Of a stretch of 64,000 nucleotides of DNA, positions 55,327-64,000 are shown in pieces. Origin of the DNA: Sphingomonas jatrophae (GTDB taxonomy: Bacteria > Pseudomonadota > Alphaproteobacteria > Sphingomonadales > Sphingomonadaceae); NCBI RefSeq assembly GCF_900113315.1, contig NZ_FOZG01000001.1, forward strand, positions 496,001 through 560,000, read 5' to 3'. A model generated the notes under the pieces. It was not told the DNA's origin and searched no databases. It saw only the letters and a program-made list of their open reading frames with translations. The position numbers were made by a program, and so were the translations under genes. Numbering within the stretch: position 1 is the first letter of the stretch; the number at the start of each line of letters is the position of its first letter.

Positions 55327-58300
55327 ATGCCCCGCCGCACCGACATCTCCTCCATCCTCATCGTCGGCGCCGGCCCGATCGTCATCGGGCAGGCGGCGGA
55401 GTTCGATTATTCGGGCGCGCAGGCATGCAAGGCGCTGCGCGAGGACGGGTTCAGGATCATCCTGATCAACTCCAATCCCGCGACGATCATGACCGATCCG
55501 GACATGGCCGACGCCACCTATATCGAGCCGATCACGCCCGAGATCGTCGCCAAGATCATCGAGAAGGAGCGCCCCGACGCGATCCTGCCGACGATGGGGG
55601 GCCAGACCGCGCTCAACACCGCGCTGGCGCTGTTCCGCGACGGCACGCTCGACAAGTTCGGCGTCAAGATGATCGGCGCGGATGCCGACGCGATCGACAA
55701 GGCGGAGGATCGCCAGCGCTTCCGCGATGCGATGGACAAGATCGGGCTGGAAAGCCCGCGCTCCGCCACTGCGCACACGCTGGACGAGGCGCTTGCTGCG
55801 CTGGAACAGGTCGGCCTGCCCGCGATCATCCGGCCGTCCTTCACCATGGGAGGGCAGGGCGGCGGCATCGCCTATAATCGCGAGGAATTCACCCAGATCG
55901 TCACGTCGGGCCTCGACCTGTCGCCGACGACCGAGGTGCTGGTCGAGGAATCCGTCCTCGGCTGGAAGGAATATGAGATGGAGGTCGTGCGCGATCGCAA
56001 CGACAATGCCATCATCATCTGCTCGATCGAGAATGTCGATCCGATGGGCGTCCATACGGGCGATTCCATCACCGTCGCGCCAGCGCTGACGCTGACCGAC
56101 AAGGAATATCAGATCATGCGCAACGCGAGCATTGCGGTGCTGCGGGAAATCGGCGTCGAAACAGGCGGTTCCAACGTCCAGTTCGCAGTCAATCCGAAGG
56201 ATGGCCGCCTGGTCGTCATCGAGATGAACCCGCGTGTGTCCCGCTCCTCGGCGCTCGCCTCCAAGGCGACGGGCTTTCCCATCGCCAAGGTCGCGGCCAA
56301 GCTTGCGGTCGGCTACACGCTGGACGAGATCGACAACGACATCACCGGCGCGACGCCCGCCAGCTTCGAGCCGACGATCGATTACGTTGTCACCAAGATC
56401 CCGCGCTTCGCCTTCGAGAAGTTTGCAGGCGCCGAGCCGCTGCTGTCGACCAGCATGAAGAGCGTCGGCGAAGTGATGGCGATCGGGCGCAATTTCCACG
56501 AATCGCTGCAGAAGGCTCTGCGCGGGCTGGAGACGGGCCTGACCGGCCTCGATCCGGTCGAGGCGCTGAAGGGCGCGGATCGCGACACGATCCTCGCCGC
56601 GCTCTCCCGCGCCACGCCCGACCGGTTGCTCCTCGCGGCGCAGGCGCTGCGTGAAGGCTTCACCATCGAGGACGTGTGCGGCACCGCGCATTACGATCCC
56701 TGGTTCGTCGAGCGGATGGCCGAGATCGTAGCGGCCGAGGAGCGGGTCTGCCGCGAGGGGCTGCCGCAGGACGCGGCGGGCATGCGCCGGCTGAAGGCGA
56801 TGGGCTTTTCCGACAAGCGGCTGGCAAAACTGGCGCTGTCGTCGGCGAACCTGCGCGGCGCCGAACCGGCCGATGCGCGCGGCTCGGGCCTGATCCACGA
56901 TGTCGTCAAGGCGATGACCGGCGGCGTGACCGAGCGCGAGGTGCGCGCGCTGCGCCACAAGCTCGGCGTGCGGCCGGTGTTCAAGCGAATCGACACCTGC
57001 GCGGCCGAGTTCGACGCCAAGACGCCGTACATGTACTCGACCTACGAGGCGCCGGCCTTCGGTGAGCCCGAGAATGAGGCGCTACCGAGCGACCGCAAAA
57101 AGGTCGTCATCCTCGGTGGCGGGCCGAACCGGATCGGGCAGGGGATCGAGTTCGATTATTGCTGCTGCCACGCCTGCTTCGCGCTGGCGGATGCGGGCTA
57201 TGAGACGATCATGGTGAACTGCAATCCGGAGACGGTGAGCACCGACTACGACACGTCCGACCGCCTTTATTTCGAGCCGCTGACCGCCGAGGACGTGCTG
57301 GAGATCCTGGAGCTCGAGCAATCCAGCGGCACGCTCGCCGGCGTTATCGTCCAGTTCGGCGGACAGACCCCGCTGAAGCTGGCGCAGGAGCTGGCGGATG
57401 CGGGCATTCCGATCCTAGGCACCAGCCCCGACGCGATTGACCTTGCCGAGGACCGCGAGCGTTTCGCCGCGCTGGTCGAGAAGCTGGGTCTCCGCCAGCC
57501 CGCCAACGGCATCGCGCGCAGCCGGGACGAGGCGATCGCGGTGGCGGAGCGCATCGGCTATCCCGTGCTGATGCGCCCTTCCTACGTGCTTGGCGGCCGC
57601 GCGATGGAGATTGTCGACGGGCCCGACCGGCTCGACGCCTACATCCAAACGGCGGTGCAGGTGTCCGGCTCGTCCCCGGTGCTGATCGATCAGTATCTCC
57701 GCGATGCGACCGAGGTGGACGTGGACGCGCTGTGCGACGGCAGCGAAGTCGTCGTCGCAGGCGTGATGCAGCATATCGAGGAAGCGGGCGTCCACTCGGG
57801 CGATAGCGCCTGCTCGCTGCCGCCGCACAGCCTCTCGCCGGAGATCGTGGCAGAGATCGAGCGGCAGACGCGTGAACTGGCCTTCGCGCTCGGCGTCCGT
57901 GGGTTGATGAACGTGCAATATGCGGTGAAGGACGGGCTGGTCTACCTCATCGAGGTCAATCCGCGCGCGAGCCGCACCGTGCCGTTCGTCGCCAAGGCGA
58001 TCGGCCACCCGGTCGCGAAGATCGCCGCGCGGGTGATGGCGGGCGAGACGCTGGCCAGCCTGCCGGCGATCGACCGTGCTGTCGATCATGTCGCGGTGAA
58101 GGAAGCGGTATTCCCCTTCGCGCGCTTCCCCGGTGTCGATCCGGTGCTCAGCCCCGAGATGAAGAGCACTGGCGAAGTGATGGGAATAGATCGCGATTTC
58201 GCCACCGCCTTCGGCAAGTCGCAGCTGGGTGCGGGCACGGTGCTGCCGAAGCAGGGCTGCGCCTTCGTGTCGGTGAAGGATGGCGACAAGGACATGGTGG

Positions 58301-58659
58301 TGCCCGCAGTCCGCGAGCTTCTGGACCAGGGCTTCGAAGTGATCGCGACCACCGGCACCGCCCGCCATCTGGCTGCGGCCGGGCTGACCGTTGGCACCGT
58401 CAACAAGGTGGCGCAGGGGCGGCCGCACATCGTCGATCGCATCAAGGATGGCGGCGTGCAGCTGATCCTCAACACGACCGAGGGCCGCCAGTCGCTGCGC
58501 GATTCCGCTTCCATCCGGGCTGCGGCGCTGCAACAGCGCATTCCGTCGTTCACCACCGCCGCTGCCGGTGTCGCTGCCGTATCGGCGATCGGCGCGATGG
58601 CCGCGCGCAGCCTTGAAGTGCGCCCGCTCCAATCCTATCATTCACGGTCCGCCGACTGA
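55327..58659 (+). CDS. carB: Carbamoyl-phosphate synthase large subunit
   Basis: 1,110-aa enzyme with two ATP-grasp halves. The first half (about 1-400) begins [25 protein letters not shown] and has [13 protein letters not shown]. The second (about 570-950) has [23 protein letters not shown] and [14 protein letters not shown]. The oligomerisation domain lies between, and the C-terminal MGS-like allosteric domain (about 960-1085) ends with [15 protein letters not shown] and [11 protein letters not shown]. It is a few tens of residues longer than E. coli CarB, mostly in loops and the tail. Confidence 0.96.
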   Translation: MPRRTDISSILIVGAGPIVIGQAAEFDYSGAQACKALREDGFRIILINSNPATIMTDPDMADATYIEPITPEIVAKIIEKERPDAILPTMGGQTALNTALALFRDGTLDKFGVKMIGADADAIDKAEDRQRFRDAMDKIGLESPRSATAHTLDEALAALEQVGLPAIIRPSFTMGGQGGGIAYNREEFTQIVTSGLDLSPTTEVLVEESVLGWKEYEMEVVRDRNDNAIIICSIENVDPMGVHTGDSITVAPALTLTDKEYQIMRNASIAVLREIGVETGGSNVQFAVNPKDGRLVVIEMNPRVSRSSALASKATGFPIAKVAAKLAVGYTLDEIDNDITGATPASFEPTIDYVVTKIPRFAFEKFAGAEPLLSTSMKSVGEVMAIGRNFHESLQKALRGLETGLTGLDPVEALKGADRDTILAALSRATPDRLLLAAQALREGFTIEDVCGTAHYDPWFVERMAEIVAAEERVCREGLPQDAAGMRRLKAMGFSDKRLAKLALSSANLRGAEPADARGSGLIHDVVKAMTGGVTEREVRALRHKLGVRPVFKRIDTCAAEFDAKTPYMYSTYEAPAFGEPENEALPSDRKKVVILGGGPNRIGQGIEFDYCCCHACFALADAGYETIMVNCNPETVSTDYDTSDRLYFEPLTAEDVLEILELEQSSGTLAGVIVQFGGQTPLKLAQELADAGIPILGTSPDAIDLAEDRERFAALVEKLGLRQPANGIARSRDEAIAVAERIGYPVLMRPSYVLGGRAMEIVDGPDRLDAYIQTAVQVSGSSPVLIDQYLRDATEVDVDALCDGSEVVVAGVMQHIEEAGVHSGDSACSLPPHSLSPEIVAEIERQTRELAFALGVRGLMNVQYAVKDGLVYLIEVNPRASRTVPFVAKAIGHPVAKIAARVMAGETLASLPAIDRAVDHVAVKEAVFPFARFPGVDPVLSPEMKSTGEVMGIDRDFATAFGKSQLGAGTVLPKQGCAFVSVKDGDKDMVVPAVRELLDQGFEVIATTGTARHLAAAGLTVGTVNKVAQGRPHIVDRIKDGGVQLILNTTEGRQSLRDSASIRAAALQQRIPSFTTAAAGVAAVSAIGAMAARSLEVRPLQSYHSRSAD

Positions 58660-58683
58660 TCCTAGCCGGTGGCGGACCTAAAT

Positions 58684-58707
58684 GCGGCCTCGCTCGTTTG
58701 GGGCCGC
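58684..58707 (+). terminator. Hairpin between carB and greA
   Basis: GCGGCC (58684-58689) pairs with GGCCGC (58702-58707) over a 12-nt loop, followed by TTGACTTGTATTTG. It may end carB transcription; TTGACT at 58708 could be a -35 for greA, but I see no good -10. Confidence 0.35.
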
Positions 58708-58741
58708 TTGACTTGTATTTGCGCGAAGGACGACTGCACGC

Positions 58742-59218
58742 ATGGCGACCGCCGAGAAGCTGCCGATGCTGGAACTTGGCCAGCGCATGCTCAACGAGCA
58801 GCTCGCGACGCTGAAGGCCGAGCGGCCACAGGTGATCGACGCGATCGAGGAAGCCCGCGCGCACGGCGATCTTTCAGAGAACGCCGAATATCATGCCGCC
58901 AAGGAGCGCCAGGGCCAGATCGAGGCGATGATCGCCGACATCGAGGACAAGCTTTCGCGCGCGATGGTGATCGATCCGACGACGCTGTCGGGCGACCGGA
59001 TCGTGTTCGGCGCGACCGTCACGTTGCTCGACGACGAGGACAAGCCGGTCACCTACCAGATCGTCGGCCAGACCGAGGCGGACGCGAAGACGGGGCGAAT
59101 CAGCTACAACAGTCCGCTTGGTCGCGCGCTGATCGGCAAGAGCGTGGATGACGAGGTCGAGGTGACGGTGCCGTCGGGCGACCGCTACTATGTCGTCTCG
59201 AAGATCGAGTTCATCTGA
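58742..59218 (+). CDS. greA: Transcription elongation factor GreA
   Basis: 158-aa factor that stimulates transcript cleavage in backtracked RNA polymerase. The coiled-coil N-terminus carries [20 protein letters not shown], with the D-L-S-E-N-A-E-Y tip that places the catalytic acids. The C-terminal FKBP-like domain has [18 protein letters not shown]. Ribosome site GAAGGA lies 11 nt upstream. Confidence 0.96.
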   Translation: MATAEKLPMLELGQRMLNEQLATLKAERPQVIDAIEEARAHGDLSENAEYHAAKERQGQIEAMIADIEDKLSRAMVIDPTTLSGDRIVFGATVTLLDDEDKPVTYQIVGQTEADAKTGRISYNSPLGRALIGKSVDDEVEVTVPSGDRYYVVSKIEFI

Positions 59219-59237
59219 CCTCAAGCCGGTCACTCCG

Positions 59238-59870
59238 GTGAAGTTGCCGCCCGCGCGGGCGACTGTAGCGATCGCCGGGCTGACTGCGGTCGCTTACCCC
59301 ATCTCTACACTGGCGTCGCCCGGCCTCATCGCATTGCTTGCGGGGCTGGTCCCCGCACGGCTCAGCGGTGTCGAGGTGCCCGGCGCGGTGCCGGCATGGC
59401 TGACGCCGCTGACAGCCACTTTGCTGCATGGCGGCGTCGTCCACCTCGCTATGAACCTTCTGATGCTTGGCTTCTGCGGGCGGTTGATCGAGCCGGCCGT
59501 GGGGGCGCGCGGCGTGGTGCTGCTTTACGTTGTCGGCGCCTATGCTGCGGGCGCGGCGCAGTGGGCGTGGTCGCCGTTCGATATGACGCCGATGGTTGGC
59601 GCCAGCGGTGCGATCTCGGCCGTGCTGGCGACCTACGCGCTGCTGTACGGCGAGCGCCGGCTGACGCTGCGCAACGCCGGTCTGACCCGCTGGGCCAACG
59701 TCGCCTGGCTGGCAGCGGCCTGGATCGGCATCAATCTGCTGGTTGGCGTGGCAACGCGCGATAGCGGCATGTCGGTTGCCGTCCCCGCCCATATCGGCGG
59801 GTTTGTCGCGGGGCTGCTGCTGACGCGGCCGCTGTTGAGCTGGAGGTTTGGAAGGACGCGGCGGCACTAA
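59238..59870 (+). CDS. Rhomboid-family intramembrane serine protease
   Basis: About 210-aa protein with six membrane helices. The catalytic serine is S123 in MVGASGAISAV (GxSG) and the base is H185 in AHIGGFVAGLLL. LTATLLHGGVVHLAMNLLML is the conserved helix 2 motif. GTG at 59238 gives a start KLPPARATVAIAG typical of the family; an ATG at 59190 inside greA would add 16 residues. Substrates are unknown; bacterial rhomboids act in envelope quality control or signalling. Confidence 0.85.
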   Translation: MKLPPARATVAIAGLTAVAYPISTLASPGLIALLAGLVPARLSGVEVPGAVPAWLTPLTATLLHGGVVHLAMNLLMLGFCGRLIEPAVGARGVVLLYVVGAYAAGAAQWAWSPFDMTPMVGASGAISAVLATYALLYGERRLTLRNAGLTRWANVAWLAAAWIGINLLVGVATRDSGMSVAVPAHIGGFVAGLLLTRPLLSWRFGRTRRH

Positions 59871-59877
59871 ACCGCCG
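59859..59877. terminator. Bidirectional hairpin at rhomboid/DUF4170 junction
   Basis: CGGCGG (59859-59864), 7-nt loop containing the rhomboid stop TAA, CCGCCG (59872-59877). It lies between convergent genes, without a U-tract. Confidence 0.4.
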
Positions 59878-59881
59878 AGAC

Positions 59882-60109
59882 CTATTCTGCCTTGGGCTCC
59901 AGCTCCGGCTCGAGCAGCCGATGGAGGTGGACGACGACGTAGCGCATTTCCGCATCGTCGACGGTGCGCTGCGCGGCGCCGCGCCATGCGTCCTCGGCTG
60001 CCTTATAATCTGCAAAGATACCGACAATGTCGAGCGCGGCAGGGTCGACGAAGTCGAGCCCCTGCGGATTGTGTACACGGCCGCCGAAAACGAGATGAAG
60101 CTTGCTCAT
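59882..60109 (-). CDS. DUF4170 domain protein
   Basis: 75-aa protein, MSKLHLVFGGRVHNPQGLDFVD, LDIVGIFADYKAAEDAWRGAAQRTVDDAEMRYVVVHLHRLL. This matches DUF4170, a small family common in alphaproteobacteria with unknown function. ATG at 60109 is preferred to a GTG at 60118. It is transcribed from the same strand as the MlaC-like gene, about 60 bp upstream. Confidence 0.85.
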   Translation of the reverse strand: MSKLHLVFGGRVHNPQGLDFVDPAALDIVGIFADYKAAEDAWRGAAQRTVDDAEMRYVVVHLHRLLEPELEPKAE

Positions 60110-60168
60110 GCGCGCCACATAAGGGTTTGGCGCGCCCCGGGCCAGACCCGACGCGCGCCGATCGATGC

Positions 60169-60765
60169 TTAGCCGCGCTTCTTCATCATGGCGATGAGCG
60201 CGTCGAAGCCCTGACGCTGGATCACGGCGTCGAAATCGGCCGCCTGCGCGAGCGCGAGGTTGATGCCGCCGACCGTCAGGTTGCTGACCTTGTAGCCGCT
60301 ACCGACGCGGTCCACCGTCCACGTCGCGGGGATCGGACGGGCGCCCGGGCGCGTCACGGTGGTCATCACCTGTGCCGAAGCGCCGGCGGGAACGGTGCGC
60401 ACCACCTTCAGGTCCGCATCGCGATACTGCGCGAGGCGATCCGCATAGGTGCCGATGATGAAGTTCGGCAGCGCCGCCTTGTAGGCTGCGCGCTGGGCCG
60501 GGGTGATCTTCGCGGACCAGCGGCGGATCAGCCGATCACCCAGCGCATCCACCGCGAAGTGCTGCGACAGGAGGGTGCGGAACTGCGTCCGCGCAGCAGC
60601 CTTGTTGCCGCCGCGCAGTGCGCCGAAACCCTCGTCCGCCAGCGTATCGATGAAGCGGCCGGGATCGCTCGCATCCACCGCCGCGGCAGCCGGCGTGGCG
60701 GCTAGGCCCAGCGGCAGCGGGAGCAGCAGGGCGGCGAGAGCGGCACGGGCAGGAAAGGTCTTCAC
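60169..60765 (-). CDS. MlaC-family phospholipid-binding protein
   Basis: 198-aa periplasmic protein of the MlaC/Ttg2D family, which shuttles phospholipids between membranes. The signal peptide (MKTFPARAALAALLLPLPLG ... AAAA) precedes a domain with FIDTLADEGFGALR, FRTLLSQHFAVDALGDRLI, YKAALPNFIIGTYADRLAQY and WTVDRVGSGYKVSNLTVGGINLA, the family core. No mlaD, mlaE or mlaF genes are in the window, so it is an orphan here. Confidence 0.88.
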   Translation of the reverse strand: MKTFPARAALAALLLPLPLGLAATPAAAAVDASDPGRFIDTLADEGFGALRGGNKAAARTQFRTLLSQHFAVDALGDRLIRRWSAKITPAQRAAYKAALPNFIIGTYADRLAQYRDADLKVVRTVPAGASAQVMTTVTRPGARPIPATWTVDRVGSGYKVSNLTVGGINLALAQAADFDAVIQRQGFDALIAMMKKRG

Positions 60766-60848
60766 GTCTTGTCGTCTCCGATACGGAAAGGCGCGGGGCA
60801 GCGTTTGGCTGCCCCTGCCGCACCGGCGTTGAACCGGTGCTGAACCCT

Positions 60849-61367
60849 TTAGGCCGGCTTCTTCACGGCCTGCAGCGCCGCGCCGCCGGCCGCACCTGCC
60901 GCTTTGCTGGCGCCGTCGAGCAGTTTCTCGACCTGTGCCTGTATTGCCTCGCGGTTGAAGCCCGCTTCGTCGAATGATGCAAAGCCTGCTTCCTTGGCGG
61001 CACTCACCGCCTCGCGCGCGGCATCGCTGAGGCGGGCGCCGAGCGGACCGAGCAGCTGCGCTTCCTTCTGCGTGCGCGGCAGCAGCGCGCCGGCGATCAG
61101 GCCGGCGGCGATGCCACCGGCGAGTGCGGCAAGCGGATTAGCCTCAACACCCTGCGCCGCTGTGCGGCCGGCGGAGCCGACGCTTTCACGAGCACTGCTG
61201 TAGATGTCGCCGGCCTTCTGAGCGGCGGTAGACAGCGTGTCACCGGCGGCATCGCGTGCGCTGGCCAGCGTTTCGCTGGCGGTGTCGAGCGCGGCGTGGG
61301 CGGTCTCGCTCACCTTCTCGCGCGCCGCGGCGAGGCGGCCGCTGTCCTGGTCCTGGTTGGTGGTCAT
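60849..61367 (-). CDS. DUF883-like membrane-associated stress protein
   Basis: 172-aa protein. Its N-terminal half is an Ala/Ser/Glu-rich helical repeat with several copies of an SETA/ASARDAAGDTL-like heptad. A central hydrophobic segment (NPLAALAGGIAAGLIAGALLP, about residues 76-96) is followed by a helix with EAGFNREAIQAQVEKLLDGA. It resembles ElaB/YqjD (DUF883)-type proteins induced by general stress. It is the last gene of a four-gene operon. Function is unknown. Confidence 0.7.
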   Translation of the reverse strand: MTTNQDQDSGRLAAAREKVSETAHAALDTASETLASARDAAGDTLSTAAQKAGDIYSSARESVGSAGRTAAQGVEANPLAALAGGIAAGLIAGALLPRTQKEAQLLGPLGARLSDAAREAVSAAKEAGFASFDEAGFNREAIQAQVEKLLDGASKAAGAAGGAALQAVKKPA

Positions 61368-61377
61368 GCGGATCTCC

Positions 61378-61761
61378 TCAAGCGGGGTTGCTGCCGCCGA
61401 CGACGACGGTCAGCGGGGGATGGGCAGGGGCGGTGAGCGCCGTCGTGACAGTGCCGGGAGGCGGAACGGATTTGCGCGGCTTGCGCCGGAACAGGCTCTT
61501 GAGGCCGCGCAGCAGCGGCCGGTGCGCCAGCAGCGCCAGTCCACCCGCAGCGATGCCGGCAGCGGCACCGGGCCGCTCGCGGGCAAACTCGACGCCACGT
61601 TCCGCCAGATCCTCGCCGCGGTCTCGCGCCACGTCCATCGCGTTGCGTGCCATCTCCCGCGGCGACAGGCGGGTCTGCAGCTCGTGCAGCGTGGCGGCAA
61701 AGTCCGCGCGAGCGGCCTCCGCTTCCTTGCGGGCGGCGGTTACGGTGTTCGGCGCGGTCAT
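61378..61761 (-). CDS. DUF3618 family protein
   Basis: 127-aa protein. The N-terminal part, EAARADFAATLHELQTRLSPREMARNA, is the DUF3618 motif (helical, charged, with RLSP). A hydrophobic helix (PGAAAGIAAGGLALLAHRP, about residues 64-82) follows, then a basic tail (LKSLFRRKPRK). It overlaps the holin-like gene upstream by 4 bp. The start MTAPNTV at 61761 is set by that overlap. Confidence 0.82.
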   Translation of the reverse strand: MTAPNTVTAARKEAEAARADFAATLHELQTRLSPREMARNAMDVARDRGEDLAERGVEFARERPGAAAGIAAGGLALLAHRPLLRGLKSLFRRKPRKSVPPPGTVTTALTAPAHPPLTVVVGGSNPA

Positions 61762-62108
61762 TCGAGCGGAGCCTTGGCTGCGGTGGCGAGGCTGCCGAGC
61801 GCCACGCGCACGAGGATGTAGGCCAAAACGAGCGTGATCACCGCGGCGGCGGCATAGCCGCCCGGCGGGGCCAGCCACCAGGCGAGCAGCTCACCGAGCG
61901 CCTGCACGAGGACGATCACCGCGGCGAGAACGAGCAGCACCGCGCCGCCGAGCAGGCCAACCGCCAGCTTGGACCGATTGACGCGGGCCTTGACCGTCGC
62001 CAGCTGAAGATTGACCTCGGCGCGGGCGTAACGCTTGCCGTCGTCGACCAGCCGGCCCAGCAAGGTGCCGAGGCCAGCCTGATCGAGATCATCGGAGGGC
62101 GCGAGCAT
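61758..62108 (-). CDS. Phage-holin-superfamily III-type membrane protein
   Basis: 116-aa protein with two membrane helices (about residues 49-72 LAVGLLGGAVLLVLAAVIVLV; 84-108 YAAAAVITLVLAYILVRVAL) after a cytoplasmic N-terminus, LGRLVDDGKRYARAEVNLQLATVKARV. This is the pattern of the family (Phage_holin_3_6/DUF1469) often found in chromosomal stress operons with DUF883 and DUF3618 proteins, with no lysis role implied. It ends in a 4-bp overlap with the DUF3618 gene. Confidence 0.82.
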   Translation of the reverse strand: MLAPSDDLDQAGLGTLLGRLVDDGKRYARAEVNLQLATVKARVNRSKLAVGLLGGAVLLVLAAVIVLVQALGELLAWWLAPPGGYAAAAVITLVLAYILVRVALGSLATAAKAPLE

Positions 62109-62116
62109 GTCCCGGA

Positions 62117-64000
<1,884 letters not shown>

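Noticed and set aside
61758-62108. Phage origin suggested by the holin-like protein
   Set aside because: No lysin, structural or integrase genes nearby; this family is common in chromosomal stress operons.

Overview
This 64-kb window is ordinary chromosome from a GC-rich alphaproteobacterium, most likely Sphingomonas or a close relative. The main reasons are a circularly permuted (two-piece) tmRNA gene, the mfd/sdhE/recG cluster, DUF4170 and DUF3618 proteins, an NDUFS4-like complex I subunit, a candidate EcfG-type stress promoter, and dense, often 1-4 bp overlapping genes. Both ends cut a gene: an NAD(P)H-dependent FMN reductase on the left and enolase on the right.

Layout. 1-2.3 kb: FMN reductase (partial) and an ABC-F protein (Uup type). 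2.4-7.3 kb: a PepSY protein, a PhoP/PhoQ-like two-component pair and three tandem paralogous membrane proteins, all coupled by start-stop overlaps. 7.3-15.4 kb: chorismate mutase, polyprenyl diphosphate synthase (quinone tail), HrpB helicase, NDUFS4-like protein, a NUDIX/TPM/TPM/LemA operon, MscL and an Rrf2 regulator. 15.4-15.9 kb: permuted ssrA. 15.9-21.4 kb: LytTR regulator with a LytS-like kinase, a Crp/Fnr regulator, two small proteins, modA-modB (no modC) and folE.

21.4-29.8 kb is the accessory-looking part: two giant tandem RTX/DUF4214 proteins (about 1,108 and 1,172 aa), probable type I secretion substrates, separated by about 700 bp without a recognisable gene and bordered by tRNA-Asn. 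29.9-45.9 kb returns to housekeeping and small-module genes: nadK-moaA, an EAL protein with a degenerate GGDEF domain, a GT39-like membrane protein, mfd, sdhE, recG, a DMT transporter, tyrS, anmK, a catalase-like protein and a 51-aa protein. 45.9-53.7 kb: CoxE-like/GFA/MoxR, an unknown 216-aa protein, then rpoD-dnaG-yqeY. 53.8-59.9 kb: carA, an unknown 104-aa gene, carB, greA and a rhomboid protease. 59.9-64 kb: DUF4170, MlaC-like, a four-gene DUF883/DUF3618/holin-like envelope-stress operon behind a candidate EcfG promoter, and eno.

I found no CRISPR array, intact insertion sequence, prophage or defence island. The points most worth a second look are the RTX/DUF4214 pair, the triplicated membrane proteins tied to the two-component system, the unknown gene embedded between carA and carB, the apparent CTG start of modA, and the EcfG-type promoter. 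All calls come from reading the sequence; no database search was run.
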